NCBI GenBank assembly: GCA_016462625.1
Contig: JAEMSV010000016.1
Location: 1-51,406, forward strand
Length of the DNA stretch: 51,406 bases
Source: Solirubrobacteraceae bacterium
GTDB taxonomy: Bacteria > Actinomycetota > Thermoleophilia > Solirubrobacterales > Solirubrobacteraceae
Direction: 5' to 3'
The translations under genes were made by a program, and so were the position numbers. Below, in pieces: positions 1 to 9,741 of this stretch. Below the pieces are notes generated by a model that made no database searches, had not been told where the DNA came from, and saw only the letters and a program-made list of their open reading frames with translations. Numbering within the stretch: position 1 is the stretch's first letter; every line of letters starts with the position of its first letter.

Positions 1-4
1 CCGC

Positions 5-529
5 GTGACCCACCCCCTCCAGCGCCGGCCCTGCACCCACCGCCGCGCCTGGCTCATCGGCTTCGCCATCCTCGCCGCGCTGCCGATGGTGCTCGGCGCC
101 ATCCTGAAGCCCACAGGGAGCGAGGACATCGTCGCCTTCGAGTTCGCGGGGTCCGTCGACCGCGCAACCGAGATCGTCTGTTACTGGCAGGCCGCGGGCC
201 ACATCGGCGCGGCGAAGGCGATCATGGTCCTCGACATCGTCTACCCGTTCATCTACGCGCTGGCGATCGCCGGAGCGTGCGTGGGCGCCGCGGCCGCGTG
301 GTCGCGTGGGCGGATGGCGAGCCTCGGCATCGCGATGGCCTGGGTGGCGACAAGCGCCATCGCGTTCGACTACCTCGAGAACGTCGGGCTGGCGATCTCC
401 CTGTGGGACACGCCCGCGTCGCCGTGGCCGCAGATCTCGGCCGTCGCCGCCGTCTTCAAGTTCACCGCGATCGGCCTCCCGCTCCTCTACGTGCTGACCT
501 GGCCCGTCGCCTCGCGCGCAAAGTCGTAA
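5..529 (+). CDS. Small multi-pass membrane protein, unknown function
   Basis: Predicted 174-residue protein with about four hydrophobic segments (near residues 15-35, 72-95, 102-122 and 145-168), so an inner-membrane protein. I do not recognise a family and see no catalytic motif. The GTG start lies five bases from the window edge, so the true start could be further upstream. It ends 47 bases before the luciferase-like oxidoreductase gene on the same strand and may be co-transcribed with it. That link is inferred from spacing only. Confidence 0.6.
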   Translation: MTHPLQRRPCTHRRAWLIGFAILAALPMVLGAILKPTGSEDIVAFEFAGSVDRATEIVCYWQAAGHIGAAKAIMVLDIVYPFIYALAIAGACVGAAAAWSRGRMASLGIAMAWVATSAIAFDYLENVGLAISLWDTPASPWPQISAVAAVFKFTAIGLPLLYVLTWPVASRAKS

Positions 530-576
530 GGATGGGGCCCGGCGGGGGGCCGACGAGGAGAGAACGAGGAGCACGA

Positions 577-1623
577 ATGAAGCTGGGCATCGGTGTGGGC
601 TACTGGGGCATGGGCATGGGCCGCGACGAGCAGCTCGCCATCGCCAGGGAGGGCGAGGCGCTGGGGTTCGACTCGATCTGGGTCGCGGAGGCGTACGGCT
701 CCGACGCGCCCACGGTCGCGGCGACCATCGCGGCCGTGACGGAGAGGCTGGAGATCGGCACCGCGATCATGCAGATCCCGGCCCGCAGCGCGGCGATGAC
801 GGCGATGACCGCCGCCACCCTCGACCAGCTCTCCGACGGCCGCTTCCGGCTCGGGCTCGGCGCCTCGGGACCACAGGTCTCCGAAGGCTGGCATGGGGTC
901 AGGTTCGGCAAGCAACTCGCCCGCACGCGCGACTACGTCAGCGTGGTCCGCAAGGCGCTCGCCCGTGAGCGGGTCGAGTACGAGGGCGAGACGCTCACCC
1001 TGCCGCTGCCCGACGGTCCCGGCAAGGCGCTGAAGCTCACCATCGGCCCCGTTCAGGAGACGCTGCCGATCGTCCTCGCCGCGATGGGCCCGAAGAACGT
1101 GGAGCTCGCCGGCGAGATCGCCGACGGCTGGCTGCCGACCTTCTTCAGCCCCGAGCACGTCGCCGAGCTGCGCGCCCCACTCGACGAGGGCGCCCGCAAG
1201 GCTGGCCGCGACCCCGACGACGTCGCGATCATCCCCCAGGCCAGCATCTGCGTCGACGACGACATCCACGCCGCGCGCGACCAGATGCGCTGGCTGATGT
1301 CCCTCTACATCGGGGGCATGGGCTCGAAGAAGAAGAACTTCTACGTCGACCTCGTCAGCCGTTACGGCTTCGAGGAGGAGGCCCACGCCGTGCAGGAGCT
1401 GTACCTCGCCGGCCGCAAGACCGAGGCCGCGCAGTACCTCTCGGCCGACCTGATCGACGCGACGTGCATCTGCGGCCCGGCCGACCACGTCCGCCGCCGG
1501 ATCGACGCCTACGAGGAGGCGGGCGCCGAGACCCTCATCCTCATCCCCACGCCGACCCCGGGCGGCACCCAGATCGATCAGGTCCGGCGGATCGCCGACC
1601 TGCGGATGGCGGGGGCGCGCTGA
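577..1623 (+). CDS. LLM-class (luciferase-like) F420-dependent oxidoreductase
   Basis: Encodes 348 residues with the luciferase-like TIM-barrel pattern: an N-terminal GIGVGYWG strand, EGEALGFDSIWVAE, and a GRFRLGLGASGP segment near residue 90. Family members use F420H2 or FMN to reduce or oxidise small organic substrates; this protein's substrate cannot be read from sequence. The ATG at 577 has purine-rich GAGGAG/GAACGAGGAG upstream and starts exactly at the conserved family N-terminus, so a longer in-frame extension is rejected. The stop overlaps the acyl-CoA synthetase start by one base (TGATG), indicating an operon with lipid or acyl-CoA catabolic genes. Confidence 0.88.
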   Translation: MKLGIGVGYWGMGMGRDEQLAIAREGEALGFDSIWVAEAYGSDAPTVAATIAAVTERLEIGTAIMQIPARSAAMTAMTAATLDQLSDGRFRLGLGASGPQVSEGWHGVRFGKQLARTRDYVSVVRKALARERVEYEGETLTLPLPDGPGKALKLTIGPVQETLPIVLAAMGPKNVELAGEIADGWLPTFFSPEHVAELRAPLDEGARKAGRDPDDVAIIPQASICVDDDIHAARDQMRWLMSLYIGGMGSKKKNFYVDLVSRYGFEEEAHAVQELYLAGRKTEAAQYLSADLIDATCICGPADHVRRRIDAYEEAGAETLILIPTPTPGGTQIDQVRRIADLRMAGAR

Positions 1624-3152
1624 TGTATCCCGGAGCGCATGATCCCAATCGCCTCGCGATCGTCATGGACGACGGCGAGACGCGCACCTTCGGCGAGCTC
1701 GACGCCGCCGCAGCGCGCATCGCCCGGATGCTCCAGGACCGCGGCCTGCAGCGCGGCGACCACGTCGCGTTCTGCGTCGAGAACGAGCCCGAGTTCCTCG
1801 AGATCTGCTGGGGCGCGCACTACGCGGGCCTGCTCTACACGGCCTGCTCGACCCGGCTGACCGCCGACGAGCTCGCGTACATCGTCGACAACTGCGGGGC
1901 CAAGGCGTTCTTCCTGGGCGGGACGCTCGCCGACCGCGCCGCGGAGGTCGACGCGAAGACGCCCAACGTCGATCACCGCTTCAGCGTGGGCGGCGACATC
2001 AGCGGATACGAGCCGCTCACCGTCGCGCTCGAGGGCATCTCGGCCGAGCCGCTGACCGACCCGATCGCCGGCGCCGACATGCTCTACAGCTCGGGCACCA
2101 CCGGTCGGCCGAAGGGCATCAAGCCGAAGCCCAAGAACGAGCCGCTGAACACGATGATGATGTTCACCGGCGTCCTCGCGCAGGCGCTCGGGTTCGGCGA
2201 CGGCGACGTGTACCTCTCCCCCGCGCCGCTCTACCACGCCGCGCCGCTGCGCGGCTGCATGAGCGTGCACCAGCTCGGCGGCACGACGGTCGTGATGCGC
2301 AAGTTCGATCCGCAGCAGTTCCTCGACCTCGTCGCCGAGCACGGCATCACCCACTCCCAGATGGTGCCGACGATGTTCGTCCGGCTGCTGAAGCTCTCCG
2401 CCGAGGCGCGGGCGGCGGCCGACGTGTCGTCGCTGAAGGGCATCGTCCATGCCGCCGCGCCCTGCCCGGTCGACGTCAAGCGGCAGATGATCGAGTGGTG
2501 GGGCCCGATCATCCACGAGTACTACGCCTCGACCGAGGGTGCCGGCCTGACGTGGACGACGAGCGAGGACTGGCTCGCCCACCCCGGCACCGTCGGCCGC
2601 GCGGTCGTCGGCAAGCCGCGGGTCGTGGACGCGCTCGGCACCGAGGTCGGCCCGGGCGAGGAGGGCACGATCTACTTCTCCGACGGCCCCGAGTTCGAGT
2701 ACCACGAGGACCCGGCGAAGACCGCGGAGGTCCACAACGAGCAGGGCTGGGCGACCGCCGGCGACATCGGCTACCTCGATGAAGAGGGCTTCCTCTTCCT
2801 CACCGATCGCAAGGCGCACATGATCATCACCGGCGGGGTCAACGTGTACCCGCAGGAGGCCGAGAACGCGCTCGTCACCCATCCGAAGGTGAGCGACGCC
2901 GCGGTGTTCGGCATCCCCAACGAGGACTTCGGCGAGGAGGTCAAGGCGGTCGTCGTCCCGATGGAGGAGCCGGCCGACCCCGCCGCCCTGGAGGCCGAGC
3001 TGATCGCACACTGCCGCTCGAAGCTCGCCGACCTCAAGTGCCCGCGGAGCATCGACTTCCGCACCGAACTGCCCCGTCACGAGACGGGCAAGCTCTACAA
3101 GCGACTACTCGTCGACGAATACCGAGCGGCCCACGCCGCCGACCCCAGCTAG
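1623..3152 (+). CDS. AMP-binding acyl-CoA synthetase (FadD-like)
   Basis: A 509-residue ANL-superfamily ligase that would activate a carboxylic acid to its acyl-CoA through an acyl-adenylate. Visible motifs are the phosphate loop YSSGTTGRPKG at residues 155-165, YASTEGAG in the middle, TAGDIGYLDEEGFLFLTDR before the C-terminal domain hinge, and the terminal catalytic lysine in HETGKLYKR (about K490). Length is normal for the family. It starts in a one-base overlap with the upstream oxidoreductase and sits seven bases before the acyl-CoA dehydrogenase, so activation and first oxidation are encoded together. Chain-length preference is not evident. Confidence 0.92.
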   Translation: MYPGAHDPNRLAIVMDDGETRTFGELDAAAARIARMLQDRGLQRGDHVAFCVENEPEFLEICWGAHYAGLLYTACSTRLTADELAYIVDNCGAKAFFLGGTLADRAAEVDAKTPNVDHRFSVGGDISGYEPLTVALEGISAEPLTDPIAGADMLYSSGTTGRPKGIKPKPKNEPLNTMMMFTGVLAQALGFGDGDVYLSPAPLYHAAPLRGCMSVHQLGGTTVVMRKFDPQQFLDLVAEHGITHSQMVPTMFVRLLKLSAEARAAADVSSLKGIVHAAAPCPVDVKRQMIEWWGPIIHEYYASTEGAGLTWTTSEDWLAHPGTVGRAVVGKPRVVDALGTEVGPGEEGTIYFSDGPEFEYHEDPAKTAEVHNEQGWATAGDIGYLDEEGFLFLTDRKAHMIITGGVNVYPQEAENALVTHPKVSDAAVFGIPNEDFGEEVKAVVVPMEEPADPAALEAELIAHCRSKLADLKCPRSIDFRTELPRHETGKLYKRLLVDEYRAAHAADPS

Positions 3153-3159
3153 GAGCACC

Positions 3160-4303
<1,144 letters not shown>

Positions 4304-4311
<8 letters not shown>

Positions 4312-5215
4312 GGAGGCGCTGCGGATCCACCGCCGCGGCTGCTGGGGCTGCGGCGGGGACCCGCCCGGCGGGCTGGGGCTCACACTCGCGCGGCGGGACG
4401 ACCACGTCCTGGTGCGCGGCACCCTGGCCGGCCACCACGGCGGGATGCCGGGCGCCGCGCACGGCGGCGTCGTGGCGACGATCCTCGACGAGGCGCTCGG
4501 CACGGTGACGGCGCGGGTGCTCGACCGGCCCGGCGTGACGGGGACGCTCACGGTGGAGTTCCTACGCCCGGCGCCAACGCACGCGCCCCTCGTGGCCGAG
4601 GCGTGGCTGCGCGAGACCACCGGGCGGAAGATGCTGCTCGACGGCGAGCTGCGCGGCCCCGGAGGCGAGGTGGCCGCCCGCGCGCACGCGATCTTCTTCG
4701 AGGCGCCGCCCGAGCACTACCGCGGGCGCCGCGAGGGCGATCGGGTCCCGCCGCCGCCCGCGGAGCTGCCCCCGCCGGCGGCCGGCGAGATCGCGGTCGC
4801 CCCGCACGGCCCGCGCTGCTTCGGCTGCGGCGCGCAGAACGAGCACGGCCTGCGGATCGACCACGCGCGCGACGGCGAGGAGGTCGTCGGCCGCGTCACC
4901 CCGTCGGCGACGTTCGAGGGCGGGCCGGGCGTGATCCACGGCGGCCTCGTCGCGGCGATCGTCGACGACGCGCTGGGCACCGTGCCGATCGTGCTCGCCG
5001 AGCAGCTGGCGGCCACGCGGACGCTGTCCGTGCGGTTCGAGCGCTTCGTCCGCGCCGGGACGCCGCTGGTGGCCCGCAGCACGCTCGTCGCTCGGGAGGG
5101 CAGGCGCTTCGAGGCGGCGAGCACGCTCAGCGACGGTGACGGGCCCGTCGCGACCGGCACCGCGACGCTCGTCGCGATCGACGGTCCAGTACCGGCCTCC
5201 TCAGAAGTGCAGTAG
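4304..5215 (+). CDS. Double-hotdog PaaI-type acyl-CoA thioesterase
   Basis: A 303-residue protein made of two tandem hotdog units. Each half has a Cys-rich lead (GCWGCGG near residue 11; RCFGCGAQN near residue 170) followed by the HGG catalytic-loop signature (HGGVVATILDEALG and HGGLVAAIVDDALG). PaaI-type hotdogs hydrolyse acyl-CoA thioesters, so the role here is probably CoA release or salvage in the same pathway as the preceding genes. The GTG start at 4304 lies inside the end of the dehydrogenase gene. The stop sits inside a 16-bp palindrome, and a GC-rich hairpin follows, so this is likely the last gene of the operon. Confidence 0.85.
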
Positions 5216-5225
5216 CGCGCTACTG
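5210..5225. repeat. Perfect 16-bp palindrome over the thioesterase stop codon
   Basis: CAGTAGCGCGCTACTG is its own reverse complement and contains the TAG stop of the upstream gene. It could be a transcript-end hairpin (6-bp stem, 4-base loop) or a protein-binding site for the downstream secreted-protein gene. Nothing visible separates the two options. Confidence 0.6.
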
Positions 5226-5229
5226 ACGA

Positions 5230-5245
5230 CCGGGGACCGCCCCGG
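5230..5245 (+). terminator. GC hairpin at the end of the acyl-CoA operon
   Basis: CCGGGG and CCCCGG form a 6-bp stem around ACCG, 14 bases after the operon's last stop codon. No T-run follows, as is common in GC-rich actinobacteria, so termination is inferred from position. Confidence 0.45.
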
Positions 5246-5255
5246 ATCGATGCTG

Positions 5256-5283
5256 CCTCTCGTCAACCACCCCTCACGAGAGG
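5256..5283 (+). promoter_or_regulatory. Leader inverted repeat that pairs with the ribosome-binding site
   Basis: CCTCTCGT (5256-5263) is the exact reverse complement of ACGAGAGG (5276-5283), with a 12-base spacer. The right arm contains the GAGAGGA Shine-Dalgarno sequence of the secreted-protein gene that starts at 5292. In RNA the hairpin would hide that site; in DNA it could equally be an operator. Either use is inferred. Confidence 0.45.
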
Positions 5284-5291
5284 AAGCACCA

Positions 5292-5774
5292 ATGTCCGCC
5301 ATCGCCATCACCCCCCGCCGCCTCGCCGCCGTCCTGGGCACCGGTCTTGTCCTGACCGCCGGAGCCGCGGTCCCTGCGGGAGCACAGCAGGCGCTGATCT
5401 CGCCGCAGCAGGCCTCGACCCCGCAGAACACCATCCACATCGACAACTGCAAGGTCCGCAAGAGCTACCACCAGAGCTTCGTCTACGCCTACTGCGCGAT
5501 CGTCACCGACGTGGCCGCGGGCCAGAAGGGCTCGGTCCAGTGGAAGGCCAACATGAAGACCTCCCAGCCCAAGGGCGAGACGGGCATCACGTTCCAGAAC
5601 CAGACCGGCACGTACAAGTTCGGCGCGGGCAGCGAGGTCTGGAACGTCGGCTTCGCCTTCCAGGGCAAGACCGTCGCGCAGGTCGAGAAGTCGCTGAGGG
5701 TCACCCTGAGCAACGCGAAGAACGCCACGATCGTCGACGGCACCGCGACCGCAGTCGCCGCCACGTCGTCCTGA
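5292..5774 (+). CDS. Small secreted protein, unknown function
   Basis: Encodes 160 residues with a classic Sec signal peptide: basic N-terminus, hydrophobic core LAAVLGTGLVLTAGAAV, and a cleavage-like AGAQQ near residues 29-33. The mature part of about 127 residues has two cysteines (DNCKVRK and YCAIV) spaced for one disulfide and is rich in Gln, Thr and Lys. It lacks obvious catalytic motifs and looks like a compact beta-rich extracellular domain. The start is fixed by the GAGAGGA site eight bases upstream. It is not part of the acyl-CoA operon, because a hairpin and a separate leader lie between them. Confidence 0.75.
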   Translation: MSAIAITPRRLAAVLGTGLVLTAGAAVPAGAQQALISPQQASTPQNTIHIDNCKVRKSYHQSFVYAYCAIVTDVAAGQKGSVQWKANMKTSQPKGETGITFQNQTGTYKFGAGSEVWNVGFAFQGKTVAQVEKSLRVTLSNAKNATIVDGTATAVAATSS

Positions 5775-5779
5775 CCGCC

Positions 5780-7024
5780 ATGCTCGGCTCACGGACGGCA
5801 CCCCGCGCCCCCCGGTTCAAGGACGACGGCTTCCAGTTCGGCCTGGAGCTCGCCCTCGGCGCCGCCCATCGTGGCGGCGCCGACGTCGGCGAGGTCCTGG
5901 CCACCGTGTCGCGCATCGCCGACGGCGACGCGGACGCATGGGTCCGGGAGTGGTCCGCCACCGCCGGCGACGCCTGGGCCGCCGCGCGCGCTGCGGAGAA
6001 GGGCGGCCACCGCGTCAGCGCGCTGGCCCACTACCGCCGCGCGGCGACGTACTACGCCACCGTGATCCAGGCGATCCCCCGCTCGCGTGAGGCCGACCGC
6101 GAGCGCGACCTCTGGCAGCGCCAGCGCCGGTGCTGGGACGCGGTCGTCGACCTCATGCCCGCCCCCGGCCAGCGCATTGTGATCCCCTACGAGGACACCC
6201 CGCTGACGGGGTGGTTCTTCCCCGCGCCCGGAACGCACCCCGGCGAGCGGCGCCCGCTCGTCGTGATGAACAACGGCAGCGACGGCGCGACCTCGTCCAT
6301 GGCCCACCACGGCGGCGGCGCGGCCGCGGACCGCGGCTGGCACTGGATGACCTTCGACGGCCCGGGCCAGCAGTCCGCGCTCTTCGAGCAGGGGCTGTTC
6401 TTCCGCCCCGACTGGGAGGCGGTGCTGACGCCCGTCGCCGACGCGATGCTCGCGCGGCCCGACGTCGACCCCGAGCGGATGGCGGTGATCGGCGTCTCGC
6501 AGGCCGGCTTCTGGGTGCCGCGGGCCCTGGCGTTCGAGCACCGGTACGCGGCCGCCGTGGCCGATCCGGGCGTGGTCGACGTCTCCGCCTCGTGGACCCG
6601 GGACCTGCCGGGCATGATGCGCCAGCAGCTCGAGCACGGCGACCGCGTCGCGTTCGACCGCGAGATGCGGCTCGCCGAGCTGTTCGACCACGAGCTCACC
6701 TCGAGCCTGCGCGACCGCGGCGGCCCCTACGGCGTGGCGGGCGGCTCGGCCTTCGAGCTGTTCCGCACCGTCCTGGCCTACCGGCTCGACGGCGAAGTCG
6801 CGCAGATCACGACCCCGCTGCTCATCACCGACCCCGAGGGCGAGCCGTTCTGGCCCGGCCAGTCACAGGAGCTGCACGACCGGCTGACGGGCGACCGGGC
6901 GCTCGTGCGGTTCTCGGCGCGGGAAGGCGCCGACGGCCACTGCGAGCCGCTCGCGCCGGCCCTGCGCGAGGCGCGGATCTTCGACTGGCTGGAGGACCGG
7001 CTCACAGGTCCCGGCGGTCGCTGA
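5780..7024 (+). CDS. Alpha/beta hydrolase (FrsA/pseudooxynicotine-hydrolase-like)
   Basis: Encodes 414 residues: an N-terminal helical region of about 130 residues, then an alpha/beta-hydrolase core. The nucleophile elbow is GVSQAG with Ser240, the likely acid is in LITDPEGEPFWPGQ, and the His is in EGADGHCEPL. This helical-cap architecture matches enzymes that hydrolyse C-C or ester bonds in small molecules, but the substrate is unknown. It starts five bases after the secreted-protein gene without a good ribosome-binding site, so translational coupling is possible. Its 3' end overlaps the convergent LuxR-type regulator by 23 bases. Confidence 0.82.
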   Translation: MLGSRTAPRAPRFKDDGFQFGLELALGAAHRGGADVGEVLATVSRIADGDADAWVREWSATAGDAWAAARAAEKGGHRVSALAHYRRAATYYATVIQAIPRSREADRERDLWQRQRRCWDAVVDLMPAPGQRIVIPYEDTPLTGWFFPAPGTHPGERRPLVVMNNGSDGATSSMAHHGGGAAADRGWHWMTFDGPGQQSALFEQGLFFRPDWEAVLTPVADAMLARPDVDPERMAVIGVSQAGFWVPRALAFEHRYAAAVADPGVVDVSASWTRDLPGMMRQQLEHGDRVAFDREMRLAELFDHELTSSLRDRGGPYGVAGGSAFELFRTVLAYRLDGEVAQITTPLLITDPEGEPFWPGQSQELHDRLTGDRALVRFSAREGADGHCEPLAPALREARIFDWLEDRLTGPGGR

Positions 7025-9632
7025 CGCCGAGCTTGCCCATCGCGCGGTAGAGGTGCGACTCGACCGTCCGGACCGACAGGACGAGCCGCTCGGCGATCTC
7101 GGCGTTCGTCAGGCCGCGCCGGGCCAGCTCGACGAGCTGCTCCTCGCGCTTGGTGAGACCGATCGCGGCGTCGTCGAGCCCCTCAATCCGCGGCAGGACT
7201 CCGCCCTCCCCGTCGAAGTGCAGCTCGCGGCTGCGCGCGGCGGCCCGGCGCGCAGAGTCCTCGCGGCCCTCGGCGGCGAACACCCCGGCCGCGCCGGCGG
7301 CCGCCTCGCAGGCGAAGCGGCTGCGCCCGATGCGCCCGTACGCCTCGGCGACCTCCAGGAGCGCCGGGCCGTCGGCCTCCGCAGCCGCGTCGATATGCCG
7401 GCCGTGCAGCTCGAAGAGCAGGCTGTCGCACAGCTCGATCCCGGGACGCATCTCCCGGGCGACCTGCTTCGGCGGTGCGCCGGCGCGCAGCGCCCAGTAG
7501 CGCAGCGTGATGGCCGCAGCGGGGCGCAGCTCGGACCGCTTCGCTGCTTCGAGGAGCAGACGCTGCGCCGCCGGGGCGTCTCCGGCCGACTGCAGCGCGG
7601 TGGCCTCCGCCCGCACGATGAACGGCTCCTGGTTGAGCAGCGGCGGCCGGCCCTCGAGCAGCTCGCGGACGATGGCGATCCGTCGCTCGACCTCGTCCGG
7701 GTCACCGGTCTCGTGCGCGATCTCCACCTCCGCCGCGCGGGTGACGGCGAGGATCGCGAACGCGTCGCGGTGCTCGAAGTGCGAGACGGACTCGGCGAAG
7801 AACCGCGAGGCGCGCTGATAGCGCTCGGCGACGAGCGCCTGCCCACCGAGAAACTGCGCGGAGAGTCCCGCGGCGGCGTGGTCGTTGCATCGGATCGCCG
7901 CGTCGAGCGTCGCCTCCAGCGTCTCGATCAGCTCCTCGTGGTCGTCCCCGACCTCCACTCCGGCCAGGCAGTAGCCGACGAGCGCGAGCTCGTCCAGCGG
8001 GCCGTCGAGGGGCACCTTCGGGAGCCGCCGGCGGCCCATCTGCCACGCCTCGCGGCCGCGGCCGGCGTAGTAGAGCGCGATGACCTGGAGGTTCTCGATC
8101 TGGGCCCGGACGTCCGGCGCGAGGTCGGGGTCGGCGAGCATCTCGTCGTAGATCCGCGCGGTCTCCTGGGTGTCCGAGCTGAGCGTCGCGGTGTGCAGCC
8201 GCAGCGGGTCGAGCGTCCGGCGCCATGCCACGTCGGGCCACCACTCGGCGGCTTCGGCCATGAGCTCGCGCGCGGCGGCCGGGGCCTTCAGGCCCCACTG
8301 CAGGACGTTGACGTGCTGCTCGAGCACGCGCAGCGCACGGACCTGGTCGCCAGCGGCACGGACCTCCGTGCCCAGCGCGGTCAGCAGCTCGTCGGCCTCG
8401 GCCGCGCGATTGCGCAGCCCGTGCGCCCGGGCGAGCACGAGGCCCGCGTCGATGCCCGCACCGGCGGCCCGCGCGCGCTCGGCGAGCCGTGCACCGAGAT
8501 CGGAGTCGCCGGACCGCAACGCGGCACGCGCGGCCACGGTGAGCAGCCCCGGCGGCACGTCATCGCCGGCGTCGAGTCGCCAGCTGGCGATGCGCAGGGC
8601 ATCCTCGGACGTCGGCTCACCGCGAGCCTCGAGCAGGCCGGCGAGCTGGCGGCGCACCGCCCGTCCCCGGAGGGCCGGCATGACCCCGGCGAGCGTCTCA
8701 CCGTAGAGCGGGTGCGCCAGGCGGATCTCGTCGGCCTGGCCATCGACCCTGATCACGCCGCGCGCCTCGACCGCGACGAGCGCCTCCTCTCCGGCGATGT
8801 CCGTGATCTCCTGCACCCGCAGCGGCTCGCCGACGGCGAGCAGCTCGACCACCGCGCGCTCCTGCGCATCGAGCCCCTCCATCCGCGCGCTGACGAGCTC
8901 CGCCAGAGAGGTGCTGACGCCGGGCCGCCCCTGGAGGCGCCACAGGCCGTCGACCTCGACGAGCGTCCCACCGTCCACCGCGCCGGCGACGAGCTCCCGC
9001 ACGTACAGCGCGTTGCCGCGGCTCGTGTCGATCGCCCACCGCCGGGCTCGCTCGTCGGCCGGGCCATCCAGCAGCGCCTCGACCAGCTCGCCGACGGCGT
9101 TGTCGTCCAGCTCTTCGAGCACGACGCGCTCGGCGCCGGCGTCCTTCCACAGGGCGGCCACGGCGTCGGGCAGGACCTCGCCGGAGCGGACGGTGGCGAG
9201 CACCGTCGCGCTGCCGGTCACCACGAGGTGGAGCACGAGGGCGGCCGACGGAGCGTCGAGCAGCTGCGCGTCGTCGACGCCCACGAGGACGGGGCGCCCC
9301 TCCGCCCGCTCGGCGAGCGCGGCCGCGACACCGCGCATCAGCTGGAGGGGCTCGTCGGAGCGCAGGTCATCGGGGATCAGCCCCGCGCACGCGCCGAGCG
9401 GGACGGCCGCAGCGCTGCGGGTCGCCTGGACCCAGACGCCGAGGGTGCCGTCGCGGGCGGTCGCGGTGGCGAACGCCTCTCGTGCGAGACGGGACTTCCC
9501 GACCCCCGCCGGTGCGATGAGGACGGTCCCGGGACCACCCGCGGCGAGGGTCGTGGCGACGTCCCCCAGCTCACGGGCGCGACCGACCAGCCGCGGCTGG
9601 CCTCGCTGATGGGTCGCACGCGTCTCGGACAT
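7002..9632 (-). CDS. LuxR-family transcriptional regulator with AAA ATPase domain (LAL type)
   Basis: An 876-residue regulator. The N-terminus has a Walker A (APAGVGKSRL) and a Walker B-like VLVGVDDAQLL. The middle is a long helical, TPR/MalT-like region rich in Ala and Leu. The C-terminal 60 residues form a LuxR helix-turn-helix with LTKREEQLVELARRGLTNAE and SVRTVESHLYRAMGKLGV. LAL proteins bind ATP and an inducer to activate transcription. I start it at ATG 9632, just before the conserved domain; an in-frame start at 9701 would run through the AidB operator. It is divergent from the aidB-like operon and may regulate it or the convergent hydrolase. Confidence 0.88.
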   Translation of the reverse strand: MSETRATHQRGQPRLVGRARELGDVATTLAAGGPGTVLIAPAGVGKSRLAREAFATATARDGTLGVWVQATRSAAAVPLGACAGLIPDDLRSDEPLQLMRGVAAALAERAEGRPVLVGVDDAQLLDAPSAALVLHLVVTGSATVLATVRSGEVLPDAVAALWKDAGAERVVLEELDDNAVGELVEALLDGPADERARRWAIDTSRGNALYVRELVAGAVDGGTLVEVDGLWRLQGRPGVSTSLAELVSARMEGLDAQERAVVELLAVGEPLRVQEITDIAGEEALVAVEARGVIRVDGQADEIRLAHPLYGETLAGVMPALRGRAVRRQLAGLLEARGEPTSEDALRIASWRLDAGDDVPPGLLTVAARAALRSGDSDLGARLAERARAAGAGIDAGLVLARAHGLRNRAAEADELLTALGTEVRAAGDQVRALRVLEQHVNVLQWGLKAPAAARELMAEAAEWWPDVAWRRTLDPLRLHTATLSSDTQETARIYDEMLADPDLAPDVRAQIENLQVIALYYAGRGREAWQMGRRRLPKVPLDGPLDELALVGYCLAGVEVGDDHEELIETLEATLDAAIRCNDHAAAGLSAQFLGGQALVAERYQRASRFFAESVSHFEHRDAFAILAVTRAAEVEIAHETGDPDEVERRIAIVRELLEGRPPLLNQEPFIVRAEATALQSAGDAPAAQRLLLEAAKRSELRPAAAITLRYWALRAGAPPKQVAREMRPGIELCDSLLFELHGRHIDAAAEADGPALLEVAEAYGRIGRSRFACEAAAGAAGVFAAEGREDSARRAAARSRELHFDGEGGVLPRIEGLDDAAIGLTKREEQLVELARRGLTNAEIAERLVLSVRTVESHLYRAMGKLGVSDRRDL

Positions 9633-9675
9633 GCCGTCGTGGACGGTACCTCCGGAGTCGCGAATTCCGTAGCCC

Positions 9676-9720
9676 TTGCAATGTGAATCCGGATTCACCA
9701 TGATGTGAATCAGGATTCAC
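9676..9720 (+). promoter_or_regulatory. Promoter with two tandem 16-bp palindromic operators
   Basis: Two copies of GTGAATC-NN-GATTCAC lie at 9683-9698 (perfect palindrome, centre CG) and 9705-9720 (perfect arms, centre AG). Their start-to-start spacing is 22 bp, about two helical turns. A promoter-like TTGCAA (9676-9681) and CATGAT (9699-9704) are exactly 17 bp apart, so the first palindrome fills the spacer. This is the expected layout for repression by a TetR-type dimer. The TetR encoded at 12269 in the same operon is the natural candidate, by inference. RBS GGAGGAG follows before the ATG at 9742. Confidence 0.75.
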
Positions 9721-9741
9721 AACGCCAACGGAGGAGACCCG

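Noticed and set aside
7053..9686. 877-residue forward frame antisense to the LuxR-type regulator
   Set aside because: The reverse strand carries Walker and LuxR motifs, and this frame has none; it is a codon-bias mirror.
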